DNA of 64,000 nt from Gonatopus flavifemur. Taxonomy: Eukaryota > Arthropoda > Insecta > Hymenoptera > Dryinidae. Both the position numbers and the translations under genes were made by a program. The stretch covers positions 37,112,001-37,176,000 of the forward strand of contig JAFFJZ010000004.1 of the NCBI GenBank assembly GCA_018340375.1, given 5' to 3'. Below, one piece after another: positions 35,708 to 45,069 of the stretch. A model generated the notes under the pieces. That model was not told the origin of the DNA, ran no database searches, and worked only from the letters and a program-made list of their open reading frames with translations. Each line of letters begins with the position of its first letter. The first letter of the stretch is position 1.

Positions 35708-35904
35708 GTTATACTACGAAATGGGAGTGATAACAAAAGGGAGATGGATATACATATTCTGATACATGAATACTTTAGAGTAACGCTTATTCGTATTTCC
35801 ACCAAATTTTCATAAGTGTACACCCTAAATGAGTTCTGAAAAAAAATGTTTAAAAATTCCTGCAAAAGTACCTTATACTGTATCTCAATATATATGTATA
35901 TATA

Positions 35905-36267
35905 CAGGGTGGAATCATCACGCCTATCCACGCACTTACGCTCTCGGTAGCCCCAGTCCGCGCGCGCGGTCATCAATGACTTTGACGGTCCATAACTTGC
36001 ACCCCAATGGATGGAAGGGGAACCATGACCAGTGTTCCGTAATGTATTTGAAACCAGCTTCCACATGCCATAGTAAAAAAATGGGGATCCGGTTTGAGAA
36101 AACCATCTTGACCCCAAAATGACTTTCAGAATGATCTCTAAGAAAGTTTTCAAGGTCAGCACCATACTTCCCCCCTGGAACTCTTAACTTCTTATCGGGA
36201 ACATTTTTTCCCATCTCCACTAGTTTGCCGAGATATTCGACTATATCACTTAAAATGGTCCACCCTG
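35905..36267. mobile_element. 363-bp MITE, CAGGGTGGA ends, TA-flanked
   Basis: CAGGGTGGAATCATC and GGTCCACCCTG form short inverted ends, with TA on both sides. Frames on both strands (35629-36165 -, 35829-36122 +, 35936-36220 -) run through it and carry no domain. The CAGGGTG terminus is also found at 25410 and 18106. Confidence 0.6.
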
Positions 36268-36283
36268 TATATGTATATATTCA

Positions 36284-36460
36284 GTTGGGCGAGTGAGAGA
36301 AAAAGAGAGAGAGTAAGTGACTTGAAAACTCACTCTCTCTCTCGCTCTCTCTCTCGCTCGCCCGGATGAATTCGCATGGTGGGAGAGAGGAGAGTGACTT
36401 AATGGGAGGGTTGAAAACGATTTCCGGTCCGAATCTGGCATCACTGTTTCCGAACACTAT
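36284..36460. repeat. GA/TC microsatellite with shared flank (copy 1)
   Basis: GAGAGA and CTCTCT tracts are followed by CGCTCGCCCGGATGAATTCG and CATGGTGG. A second copy with CTCGCCCGACTGAATTCGCA lies at 37080-37140. The two flank the hAT-type MITE at 36600. Confidence 0.6.
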
Positions 36461-36599
36461 TTACGCGTGACTTCAGAAAATAGAGCGACTGATTAGCTGC
36501 CTAACTTTTATGTTTTGGGAATAATTTTGTATGCCGGAAACTTTTGCAGATACAGGCATTGGGAAGAAGATGGATTTGTTAAAACTGGAAACTTTGATC

Positions 36600-36975
36600 T
36601 AGGGCTTCACACGAGACTCTCGTCTTAAATCGAAAGATGATCTATATTTACTGTTCTAAAAATTTAAGACATGAAATTTTTGAACGGAATCAAGCTTCTA
36701 CCTAAGGTGTAACAAAATCACATGGAATTCCGATTTCATTGCAGAGGATAATGCAGATATTCTCTCAGTCTCGGTATCGGTCTCGGTGCAGGTCTCGTTG
36801 CATATTTCGACATATATCTCTGCTAATTTTCTTTGAATGATCAAGGTTCCACCCCATTCCGGTGATTCCATTTGTACTCTCAAATTATCTTGATCATCTT
36901 GATATTTCAAGAGATTGGAATAATTGTTGGTAACTATTTTATCTTTCTTTGACGCGAGTCTCGTGCGAAGCCCTA
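36600..36975. mobile_element. hAT-type MITE, perfect 8-bp duplication
   Basis: The 376 bp element has ends TAGGGCTTCACACGAGACTC and GAGTCTCGTGCGAAGCCCTA. CTTTGATC is duplicated exactly on both sides (36592-36599 and 36976-36983). There is no transposase. Confidence 0.85.
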
Positions 36976-37189
36976 CTTTGATCACCATGTATAAATCGAA
37001 AATCACAATAAGAGAAAATGATGATATGTGTCTCTTATTTTTCAATAAATATTGAAAAATAAGTTTCTAAGTAAAGTAACTTACTCACTCTCTCTCTCTC
37101 TCTCTCTCGCTCGCCCGACTGAATTCGCATGGTGGTCGAATCTAGTATCACTGTCGGAAGTAAGTTGTGTGAACGAACGAGGGAGTCTC

Positions 37190-37606
37190 AATGCTACATA
37201 ACAACGATCCTACATAATATGTCCGGGTGCTTCGATGCTACGTAAGAGCGATGCTGCCTAGCTGCGATCCTACATAAGGGTTTTATTTACGGAATATCAA
37301 TCGGCTCGATGCTATATATGCTTGATCCTACATGGCACAGGTGCCTTGATGCTACATAAGTGCGATGCTACATAGCTACGATTATTGAGTTAGAATTAAT
37401 TTTGGTTTTGACTCGAGTGGTTTGCGTGGCGGCAGGATTTTTTTACCAAATCTCAATCGACTCGATGTTACATATACTCGATCCTACACATGGTCCAGGT
37501 GCATTGATGCTACATAGCTGCAATCCCACATAAGGATTTCATTTATGAAATATCGATCAGCTCGATGCTATATAAGTGCGTTGTTACATAGCCGCGATCC
37601 TACATA
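37190..37606 (+). repeat. CGATCCTACATA / GATGCTACATA satellite-like repeat
   Basis: The words GATGCTACATAAGTGCGATG, CGATCCTACATAAGG and TCGATCCTACATGG recur every 20-40 bases. The array continues after the inserted element (38849-38898) and is found again inverted at 50232-50500. Confidence 0.75.
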
Positions 37607-38848
37607 CACGGACAAAAAAAGATTATGGAATGATCACTAGAAAAGATAGTAAACTGGTGAAAACTACGAATTTCTGTACACAGTCGCTAACAGAGACGAG
37701 TAATGATTCCTATTTTGGTATACCAACTATACATACATACTATATTATACATATACCCGTACAGCACATGACGTGTCAAGCTCATGGGAGGAACGTATTT
37801 TTGGGAACATAGAAACATGCCATACATGTGTGAGACCGTGCCATCCATATTCTAGGCACATTCATGCCGCCAGAAATGTGCGCCCAAATGACCTGAATTC
37901 AAAAATATGCGAGGCATGTTCTGTTGATCATCTCATACGCATCTAGTTTTTGTGTCACAAAAGAGGTTATGTATTTCTAAAAGACTTCTGTCAACATATT
38001 CAGGATGTCTTATGCAGCATCAGTATCATAATTCAATTATAATTCTTTCCAGAAGAAGAATTACTGTTAAATAGCTTTTCTCATGTTGTATGACATATCT
38101 TTCAAAAGTGTTTTGGAATTGCTTAACCTTTAAAGTTCCGTCGGCTCCTAATGACTGACGAAAAACACTACACGTCACTATAATTGAACTTTCATAAATA
38201 TTAATTGTAGTTTTGTCTTATACATTCTCAACATTGTCACTAAAAATACGCGTCGAGCTACTGTAGACGAAATCTTAAAATTTCCTATTGCATGATCATA
38301 GAGCTATGTTTCGTAAGTGCACGCTGTATCTCCGTGATTTGGATAAAACTCCGATAAATAAATCTAAATAAGGCTGAGATAATTCCGTGCATTCGACACA
38401 ACTTGAAAAAAAGTTTTGAGACAGTATACAAATTCATAACGATTGATAAAGATCACCATTTCATTCCGACTCGCGTACACAAAACAATGAATTCATCGAT
38501 TATTTGCAAATGAGAGGTTATAGTTGACTTAGTTCATGAAAATCTTCCTGCCATGTGAATTGAATATAATTCTTACAATATTGCCACATGATGTGAAATG
38601 ATATATGCCAGGAATATGTTGTTTAGAATATTCCGTTGTCCATGAGATTATGCATTTTTCACATACCGAACATATGTTTTACACATCACGTGTTATACGG
38701 GTAGTATAGTATACATACTATATTGTATTTTAGTATACCAAAATAGGAACCATTACTCGTCTCTGTTAGCGACTATGTACAGAAATTCTTAGTTGTCCCC
38801 AGTTGACTATTTTTTCTGGCGATCATTCCATGATCTTTTTTCTCCGTG
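37607..38848. mobile_element. 1.24-kb element with about 170-bp TIRs (CACGGAG family)
   Basis: The ends CACGGACAAAAAAAGATTAT and GATCTTTTTTCTCCGTG extend into inverted arms of roughly 170 bp each. Inner matches are TCGCTAACAGAGACGAGTAA with its mirror, and TTCTGTACA. TA lies on both sides. The flanks join into a sequence found uninterrupted (inverted) at about 50460-50480. The 900 bp interior has no substantial frame, so it is non-autonomous. Confidence 0.85.
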
Positions 38849-38898
38849 TATGGCATTCTTTTGTACAGATGCCTAGATCCTACATAAGTGCATTGCTA

Positions 38899-39210
38899 CA
38901 CAGAGAAAAATGAACAGCAACCGTCACTGTGAATGACAGTAATCGGTTGAAAAACAAATGAAGATACAGTAGGATAGTGAAGATTATCGCGATCACCGTC
39001 ATAGGTACTGCATTGAAATTTGTCATGACTGGCTGGACAGTAATGACAAATTTCAATGCAGTACACGGAGAAAAATAAACAGTAACACTTACTATGAATG
39101 GCAGTAATCGGTTGAAGAACAAATGAAGATACAGTAGGATAGTAACGATCATCGCGATCACCGTCATAAGTACTACATTGAAATTTGTCATTACTGTCCG
39201 GCCAGTATTT
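38899..39210. mobile_element. Two tandem CACGGAG-family units
   Basis: Unit 1 starts TA|CACAGAGAAAAATGAACAG at 38899, and unit 2 starts TA|CACGGAGAAAAATAAACAG at 39064. Both continue GGCAGTAATCGGTTGA or its near-copy and CGCGATCACCGTCATA. Unit 1 ends in a hairpin (ACTGCATTGAAATTTGTCAT and its mirror). The expected CTCCGTG right end is missing from both. Unit 2 runs straight into truncated RTE sequence at 39211. Confidence 0.65.
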
Positions 39211-39568
39211 TCCTTGTGCTATTCTTGCTCTGATATCTCTTTCGCTTTGACCATTTTCTGTAATTATGCTCCCTAGACATTTAAATTCTTTGACTTGCTG
39301 AATTGTCTCTGCATCTATTTTGATTTTCGTTCTCCTTGATGTTTTCGCTGTTGAACAAATCATGAATTTTGTTCTGCCCTTATTTATATTCATACAATGG
39401 TTTTCTAGTAATATTGTTTCCATAGTGTTGAGAGTATTTTCAAACTCAGCACCACTCGTAGCTAATATAGCTATGTCATCCGAAAATCTCAACATGCTTA
39501 CATTTTCTCCTTGAATCTGTAATTTCAATTGTACTTGCTCCTTCTATTTGTTCATCGCTTCTTCTATA

Positions 39569-39798
39569 AGGTAGATGACCCCATTTATGAACGCGACCCC
39601 TTTAATGAACGTTTTGGTTTTTGATTCATAGTACTTTTCATTTAGTGCTTTAATTTCATCCAAGCATGACTGACTGGATGCTAAATCAACCGCTGTTATG
39701 TAAATAAATTCAGAATAATATGTCATAGGAAAGATATAATAAATAAACGATTGTTCGCTAATGGGGGTCAAGGTGTTCATTAATGGGGCCGGTCACCT
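39569..39798. mobile_element. 230-bp MITE in the RTE copy, AGGT ends, TA-flanked
   Basis: AGGTAGATGACCCCATTTAT and ATTAATGGGGCCGGTCACCT are inverted ends. TA lies on both sides. The uninterrupted sequence is seen in the related RTE copy near 15612, which fixes the boundaries. Confidence 0.9.
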
Positions 39799-40825
39799 TA
39801 TACAAATTGAAAATCAATGGTGATAATGAGCATCCTTGTCTCATCCCTCTTTGGCCCTCTATTTCTATTATTGCGGTTTGATTCTTATATAATTCATATG
39901 TTATTCTCCTATCCTTAAAATTAATTCCTACCTTTTTGAAATCGTGAACAGTTGCTCCCAATCAACATTATCGAATGCTTTCTGTATATCTATGAAACCT
40001 ATATACACAGACTTTTCTAACTCTAGTATTTTTTCCACTACTATTCTGAGTGCTAAAATTGCTCCTCGCGTTCCCCTATTTTTCCTAAAACTGAACTGAT
40101 CTTCTGCTAATCTACTCTCTATTTTATTCTCTATTTTCCTGTATATAATTTTTGTCAGTATTTCCGTGGCATGTGAAGTTAAACTAATCGTTCTGTAGTT
40201 CTCGCATTTGTCTGCTCCTTGTTTTTTCGGAATGGCAACAATTTTATTCTTTTGAAAATCTTTCGGTACTTCTCCATTTTCGTATATATCTCTAACCAAT
40301 TCAAACAGTGCGTCACAAGTTCTTTGACTGGAGGCTTTGATTAGGTCCGCACTTATGCCACCTATTCCTGGCGCTTTATTATTTCTCAATTTTTTTGAAG
40401 CCCTGTTGAATTCTGATCTCAAAATTGAATCTCCCAATTCTTCTTCATCAACATCTTCCTCCCTCTCTAAAAATCCTATATTATCGCTTCCTTCATATAG
40501 ATCTTCTAAATGAATCATCCACTGTTCTATTTTTTCCTCCGTTCTTATCAATTGTCTTCCTAGAGAATTTTCAATCTTACTGCTTCTAGATTCCGTTTGT
40601 CCAAAAAATCTCTTGACCATCCTGTATGCCTTATCTATTTCCCCTAAATGTAATCTTACTTCTATATCCTGACAATTTGTACTACCCATTGTTCGTCTGC
40701 TTTCCTTGGTTCTCTTATTATTTTATTCCTCAGTGCTTTGTATGTCTACTGGTCTTGTTCGTCACTCTTATTCTGGTATTTCCTCCTTCCATTAATTGAA
40801 TTGAGAATTTCTTCCATTATCCATG

Positions 40826-41046
40826 AAATCTAGGAACTAGCGCATGAGCACCGATCACATATCAATCGCAAGAAGACATTCTTGAAATAAAAGGATGAAA
40901 CTATCCGCTCATCCCATGCGGCAATGCGATCAGTGCATATGTACATATTCTCATTCCAAGGAGTTCCACGAAATAAATCGGTGAAACTTCTTGCGATTGA
41001 TATGTCATCGGTGCTCATGCGCTAGTTCCTAGATTTTTTCTCCGTG
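40826..41046. mobile_element. CACGGAG-family foldback in the RTE copy
   Basis: GAAATCTAGGAACTAGCGCA and TGCGCTAGTTCCTAGATTTT are inverted, extending through CACCGATCACATATCAATCG. The right end TTTTTCTCCGTG|TA is complete. The matching left terminus (CACGGAGAAA) is missing, so this copy has lost one end. Confidence 0.75.
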
Positions 41047-41127
41047 TAGGTTCTACTCCATCGTTCTTCAAAATTTCATCTGCACATCTTTCCCCGTTCC
41101 CCTTTATATTTGTCCATCCACTCTCTA

Positions 41128-41230
41128 CAGTGCGCTCTCTGAATAGTGCCGCGGACCTCTTTCTCGCCCAAATGCCTACCCTCGATAGAGTGAGGAAGAC
41201 ACCATTCGGCACTATTCGGAGAGCGCACTG
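41128..41230. mobile_element. 103-bp MITE, CAGTGCGCTCTC ends, TA-flanked
   Basis: CAGTGCGCTCTCTGAATAGT pairs with ACTATTCGGAGAGCGCACTG. TA on both sides is the duplicated target. It interrupts the RTE linker region. Confidence 0.85.
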
Positions 41231-41335
41231 TATTTCCAAGTCTTTCTCTTGTCGATCCTGCAATTTTTCATCCAACATCACTTTGAATGCCTCCTGTGTT
41301 TGTTCTTGTTTAAGATTCTTCAAATTCCATTATTT

Positions 41336-41756
41336 TAGGCACTCATCGGCATACGTAGCATACCAGCACGGAGTGCCTAATGCACCCGCTATCGTACGCT
41401 CTGACCGTATCTTCTGAAATATTTGAGTAATCCAATTGGAGGTTGAATAGTTTTTCATTTCATGCAATACTGATTGATAATCCATGGGATTGTCTGGAAT
41501 GTCAGTATGTCTGTCTGTATTTGGGATAACTTTGGACCGAATGGACCAAATTGGATGAAATTTATAGAGGACCTTCTTGAAACCCTTTCCCAAGGACCAT
41601 TTTTGTTTTATTGCAATCGGATAAGTTCTTCTATTTTTTTAATTTTTCTTCTGAAAAAATAGGTGATCTCGGAGAAAATTTTCTCCGCTGTATACATATA
41701 TGTCATTTTCTCCGCAGTCTTTGAATATTCGTTATCTTGGCTTGAATCGATGAATT
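41336..41756. other. Repeat-like sequence, no gene
   Basis: Contains GGGATAACTTTGGACCGAAT and GAAACCCTTTCCCAAGGACC. I recall such phrases from insect repeats, possibly Helitron-linked, but this is not verified. Confidence 0.35.
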
Positions 41757-42134
41757 ATTATGAAACATGGGTCCCAGGGGTTTCCGAGGGTGCTGAATCC
41801 GAATCTGGAGTCAGATCCCGAATTCAAGATGGCGTATCCAAGATGGCAGACGTGAATTTAGTCAATTTTGCATTTGTGGACAGATTTATATGAAACATGG
41901 GTTCTAGGGGTTTTCGAGGGTGCTGAATCCAAATCTGACGTCAAAAATGAATTCAAGATAACGTATCCAATACAGCCCACGTGAATCCAGTCATTTTTGC
42001 ATTTGTGGACAGATTCATATGGTACATGATTTCTAGAGGTTTTCGAAGGATCTGAATCCAAATCTGTAGTCAGAAAACCAATTCAAAATGTTGTTCCCAA
42101 TATGGTGGACGTAAATTGAGTCATTTTCGCATTT
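41757..42134 (+). repeat. 129-bp tandem repeat, first block
   Basis: TATGAAACATGGGTCCCAGG recurs at about 41889 and 42018 with changes. Each unit includes GGGTGCTGAATCC, AAGATGGCGxATCCAA and GTGGACAGATT. The block is interrupted at 42135 by an inserted element and resumes at 42578. Confidence 0.85.
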
Positions 42135-42577
42135 CCCTGGTGAAAATGAAGCGTTGAAACGCAAGCGAAGAGTCATCTAAGCGTAACCAAGAGCCATCTA
42201 GGCGTAATTTAACCCTTAAACCGTAACTCTGCTCAAAATCACGTCAAGCGTAACCTCCGGTCTAACAGACCGCTATCACCTTCTTCTAGATATTCAAAGT
42301 TGTTAGAAGTGGAGAAAACATTTTTTAGATCATTAGAAGAAATGTCTACGAGCTAGGATAGTGGGCTTATGTACAGAACTTAGTGAGCAATTCTGTGCAG
42401 AGTAGGAATGAAATGTTAAACAATTCAACCGAAAAAGTTCGAATTACGAGCAAATACCTTTTTGATAGCGGTCTGTGAGACCGGGGTTACGGTTAGAGGG
42501 TTAACAGGGAATTGGAACATTTTCACGTTTCATTTGTGTCAATATCCGCTTCCTCCACTTTTGGATTTTCACCAGGG
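42135..42577. mobile_element. 443-bp element, CCCTGGTGAAAA ends
   Basis: CCCTGGTGAAAATGAAGC and GGATTTTCACCAGGG form the ends. The tandem repeat outside (GCATTT / TTGTGGACAG) joins into the normal unit GCATTTGTGGACAG if it is removed. It itself contains the TTAA-flanked element at 42213. A related fragment lies inverted at 43080-43191. Confidence 0.75.
42213..42500. mobile_element. piggyBac-like MITE, TTAA-flanked
   Basis: The 288 bp element has ends CCCTTAAACCGTAACTCTG and GGGGTTACGGTTAGAGGG, with TTAA on both sides (42209-42212 and 42501-42504). The inner pair CGGTCTAACAGACCGCTATC and GATAGCGGTCTGTGAGACCG is inverted. The CCC termini and TTAA target are typical of piggyBac-type elements. 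No transposase. Confidence 0.85.
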
Positions 42578-42945
42578 TTGTGGACAGATTTGTATGGAAC
42601 ATGGGTTCCAGGAGTTTTCAAGGGTGCTGAATTCGAATCTGGGATCAAATCCCGGATTCATGATAGCGGATCCAAGATGGCGGACGTGAATTTAGTCAAC
42701 TCCGCATTTGTGGACAGATTTATATGAAACATGGGTCCTGGGGTTTTGGAGGGTGAGGAATTCGAATCTGACGTCGGAAAACGAATTCAAGATGGCGGAT
42801 CCAAGATGGCACACGTGAATGTAGTCATTATGGCTCTAATGAACAAAATTATATTGTCATATGTAACACGGGTTCTAGGGATTTTCAAGGGTGCTGAATC
42901 AAAATTTGAGCTCAAATGTTGGAAGAAAATAATAATTTCGACCTT
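42578..42945 (+). repeat. 129-131-bp tandem repeat, second block
   Basis: TATGGAACATGGGTTCCAGG at 42592 recurs near 42723 and, more diverged, at 42860, with the same AAGATGGCGGATCCAAGATG core as 41757. The frames at 42462-43000 translate the repeat. Confidence 0.8.
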
Positions 42946-43079
42946 CCCGTGTAAGCTTTACTGCATCCGAAGACTCTTCAAGAGCTGGTCGACATTATGA
43001 CAACTGCGCACTAGTGAGAATCTCAAAGTGAAGGAAGTAGCTATTGAAACATATGAAGCCTGAAAATATTCCGATTCAT

Positions 43080-43191
43080 TCCCAAATTACGCCTAAATAA
43101 CTCTTTGTTACGCTTACTACGGTTAAATGACTTTCAGCTTACGCTTTCGTCGCGCTTCCAGGCTTTATTTTTACCAGGACAGTTGAAATTC
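43080..43191 (-). mobile_element. Fragment of the CCCTGGTGAAAA element, inverted
   Basis: Reading inverted, CCTGGTAAAAATAAAGCC is followed by GTCATTTAACCGTAGTAAG and TTATTTAGGCGTAATTTGG, paralleling the left part of 42135-42212. Confidence 0.6.
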
Positions 43192-43283
43192 TGCAGTTCT
43201 CCAGGTACATGTTTTTGGATCATTTGGAGATGGTATAAAGGATGGTAGGCAATAAGTTTCAGGCTTTCTGAATATTGCAAAGT

Positions 43284-44132
43284 CATTAGAATATACATAA
43301 ATAGATTTATTGCTCCTAAGAGATTACATCACTTTTGAGCAAGGGGGGTTAAAGTGAGCCAGCTTACACAATATACAATGTTAGAATATTCTTACATACA
43401 GCTACAATAACAAAATTATATAAAGCATAACAATAACCACTAAGTAATATCAGAGGTGATTAGTAGTGGACTATTCAGATAACATGAAAGATCTCAAGGA
43501 TAGAGCATTCTCAACATACAAATAGATTATCTGAATTTCCGCCTTCGACTCAGGCATGAGAAGCTCAGTGCGCGTTTTTCCATTGAACAATCGGTTCCTG
43601 AAGAATTGGTACAAAGGACATCGCAACATTATATGAGAAATATCCTCAATTTCGTTGAGATAACCAATCGGACAAATTCCCAACGGTCTTATTTGGTGTG
43701 TAATTTGGTTTGAAATTATTCTTAATTCATGATCATAAGCTAGTCTTAAGTTAGCTACTACACGCTGCCACTCTAATGGACACTGGGTTCCTAGGGAGAT
43801 CGCTCGCCCAGGGTGGACGCCCAGAAGCCCTGGATTTTGACAGAATGAGGATCCTTTGCAGCTTTGGATATCAAGCTTTCTCAAAAAATTTTCATCATCA
43901 TCATCATGAAGTAATCAGTCTTACGACTTTTGAATTTCAGAGAACATTTCATCAGCAACATATTGTGATCATTATCTATACCCGCGCCTGGATAAGTTTC
44001 ACAGCTTTTCACTTAATTCCTAAATCTTTTTACTAATATGTAATCAATCTGGCATCTTGCTGTATCTCCTGGCATTTTCCAAGTATCAATTCTTCTTTGA
44101 TGATCTTCGAATGATGTGTTGGTAATAACCAT
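43284..44132 (-). repeat. Left arm of an 850-bp inverted duplication
   Basis: This segment is the near-identical reverse complement of 48741-49592. It holds, in inverted order, the 3' end of a CR1/L2/Jockey-like retrotransposon, an RTE 3' tail, and the last part of an RTE endonuclease. Differences seen are a Glu/Lys change in the C-terminal frame (NEIEDISH versus NEIKDISH) and a 3-base indel near 44030. Identity stops abruptly after AACCAT at 44132, where the two endonuclease copies become clearly diverged. Confidence 0.9.
43471..43884 (-). pseudogene. Retrotransposon C-terminal region, inverted copy
   Basis: This 137-codon frame ends in the zinc-knuckle-like pattern C-P-I-x..H-I-M-L-R-C-P-L-Y found at the end of many CR1/Jockey-type polymerases (ISHIMLRCPLYQFFRNRLF). 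It is the mirror of 48992-49405. Without the rest of the polymerase on this strand it is an orphan piece. Confidence 0.7.
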
Positions 44133-44795
44133 TTTATGACTTTCACAGAATTCGATTAAACGTTGCCCTCTTTCATTTCTTTTTCCCAACGCAAAATCTC
44201 CTATTATGTTGCGCTCTTTTCCTTGCCCTCCTACCGCATTCCAGTCGCCTATGATCATCAAATTCTCTTCTCCCTTCGGAATATTCACTCCTTCTATTTC
44301 ATCGTACGTTTTTTCGATATCCTCCTCTGAGTACGCAGATGTGGGCATGTATACTTGAACTATAACAGTGTCCACCGGTTCTGTTCTAACTCTAACCATC
44401 ATTCCGCGTTCGCTATACTGCGAATAATTTTCTATCCTATTCCCTATCATTTTATGCATTATAATGCCCACACCTGCTTGACCATTCTTTGATCCTGTAT
44501 GAATTATTCTATAATCCCCACTCCAGAAATCCTCTTCTTGCGGCCAACTCATCCCGCTAATTCCCATTACATCGATACCAAACCTATTAATTTCCAATTT
44601 CAAATTTTCTAGTTTTCCTGTTGGTCTTAGTGATCTAACATTCCACGCTCTGACTCGAAGAATGTTCTCTTTCTTCCCCATCTCCTGTGGTTTTCTATCT
44701 TGTTTGATGAAGCTCTCTCGTGCAGCCTCCACACGGAGATCCGAACGGGAGGCTATTTTACCTCCAGAATATTTTACTCGAGAGAACGCCATCAT
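44013..44795 (-). CDS. RTE-like apurinic endonuclease, open frame with lost catalytic Glu
   Basis: An open frame of 260 codons with ATG at 44795 reads as an AP-endonuclease domain of the RTE type. Motifs in order are RVRAWNVRSLRPTGKLENL, DVMGISGMSWP, YRIIHTGSKNGQAGVGIIM, VQVYMPTSAYSEEDIE, LMIIGDWNAVGGQG and QIDYILVKRF. The usual GISEMRW motif reads GISGMSW: the catalytic Glu is Gly, so the protein should be inactive although the frame is open. The plus-strand copy at 48205 keeps GISEMRW but has stops. The last third of the frame lies inside the inverted arm. The reverse transcriptase half may be at 39211-41335. Confidence 0.8.
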   Translation of the reverse strand: MMAFSRVKYSGGKIASRSDLRVEAARESFIKQDRKPQEMGKKENILRVRAWNVRSLRPTGKLENLKLEINRFGIDVMGISGMSWPQEEDFWSGDYRIIHTGSKNGQAGVGIIMHKMIGNRIENYSQYSERGMMVRVRTEPVDTVIVQVYMPTSAYSEEDIEKTYDEIEGVNIPKGEENLMIIGDWNAVGGQGKERNIIGDFALGKRNERGQRLIEFCESHKMVITNTSFEDHQRRIDTWKMPGDTARCQIDYILVKRFRN

Positions 44796-45069
44796 GTTGT
44801 TGTTGTTTTTCTTTCAATATATTATGATTTCAAAATTTTAGGTTTGGAAAAAGATTTCATTTCCTCGAGAATATATTAAAAGATGTCAAGGAAGGTAGTT
44901 TCCTCTTGCTTTCCCTCCGTTTTTGCCAATGTTCCTGGCGTTGGGATGATTCAGTTCCTCTGAGTTTGTATTCTCCCTCTCGAGTAGTTCATTCCACCCG
45001 AAAAACAAACCTAAATCTGAGATACTCATCCTCTCCATTACGTGAAGGAAGCAAATACTAGCAAGGATG
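44796..45069. other. Junction sequence, no gene assigned
   Basis: Part may be the 5' end of the retrotransposon that follows. The antisense frame at 44886-45242 is a shadow of it. Confidence 0.35.

Larger units (their letters stand above)
39211..41335 (-). mobile_element. RTE-like retrotransposon, RT region with nested insertions
   Basis: On the minus strand the order is a linker region (KNLKQEQTQEAFKVMLDEKL at 41310), WIMEEILNSINGRRKYQNK (40817), the finger and palm RT motifs (NKAPGIGGISADLIK, AEDQFSFRKNRGTRGAI, GFIDIQKAFDNVDW) and RQGCSLSPLIFNLY. After an insertion come MLRFSDDIAILAT and the RIKIDAETIQQVKEFK-like region. The catalytic box is FSDD instead of the FADD seen at 15530, and a TAG stop lies near 39545. 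The 3' end is missing: similarity to the 14744-16013 copy ends at 39211. Three MITEs interrupt it. The first residues follow directly on where the endonuclease at 44013-44795 stops, so it may be the other half of that element. Confidence 0.85.

Noticed and set aside
35629..36220. Antisense frames up to 178 codons
   Set aside because: They run through the 363 bp CAGGGTGGA element and its flank, overlap frames on the other strand, and have no domain or splice signals.
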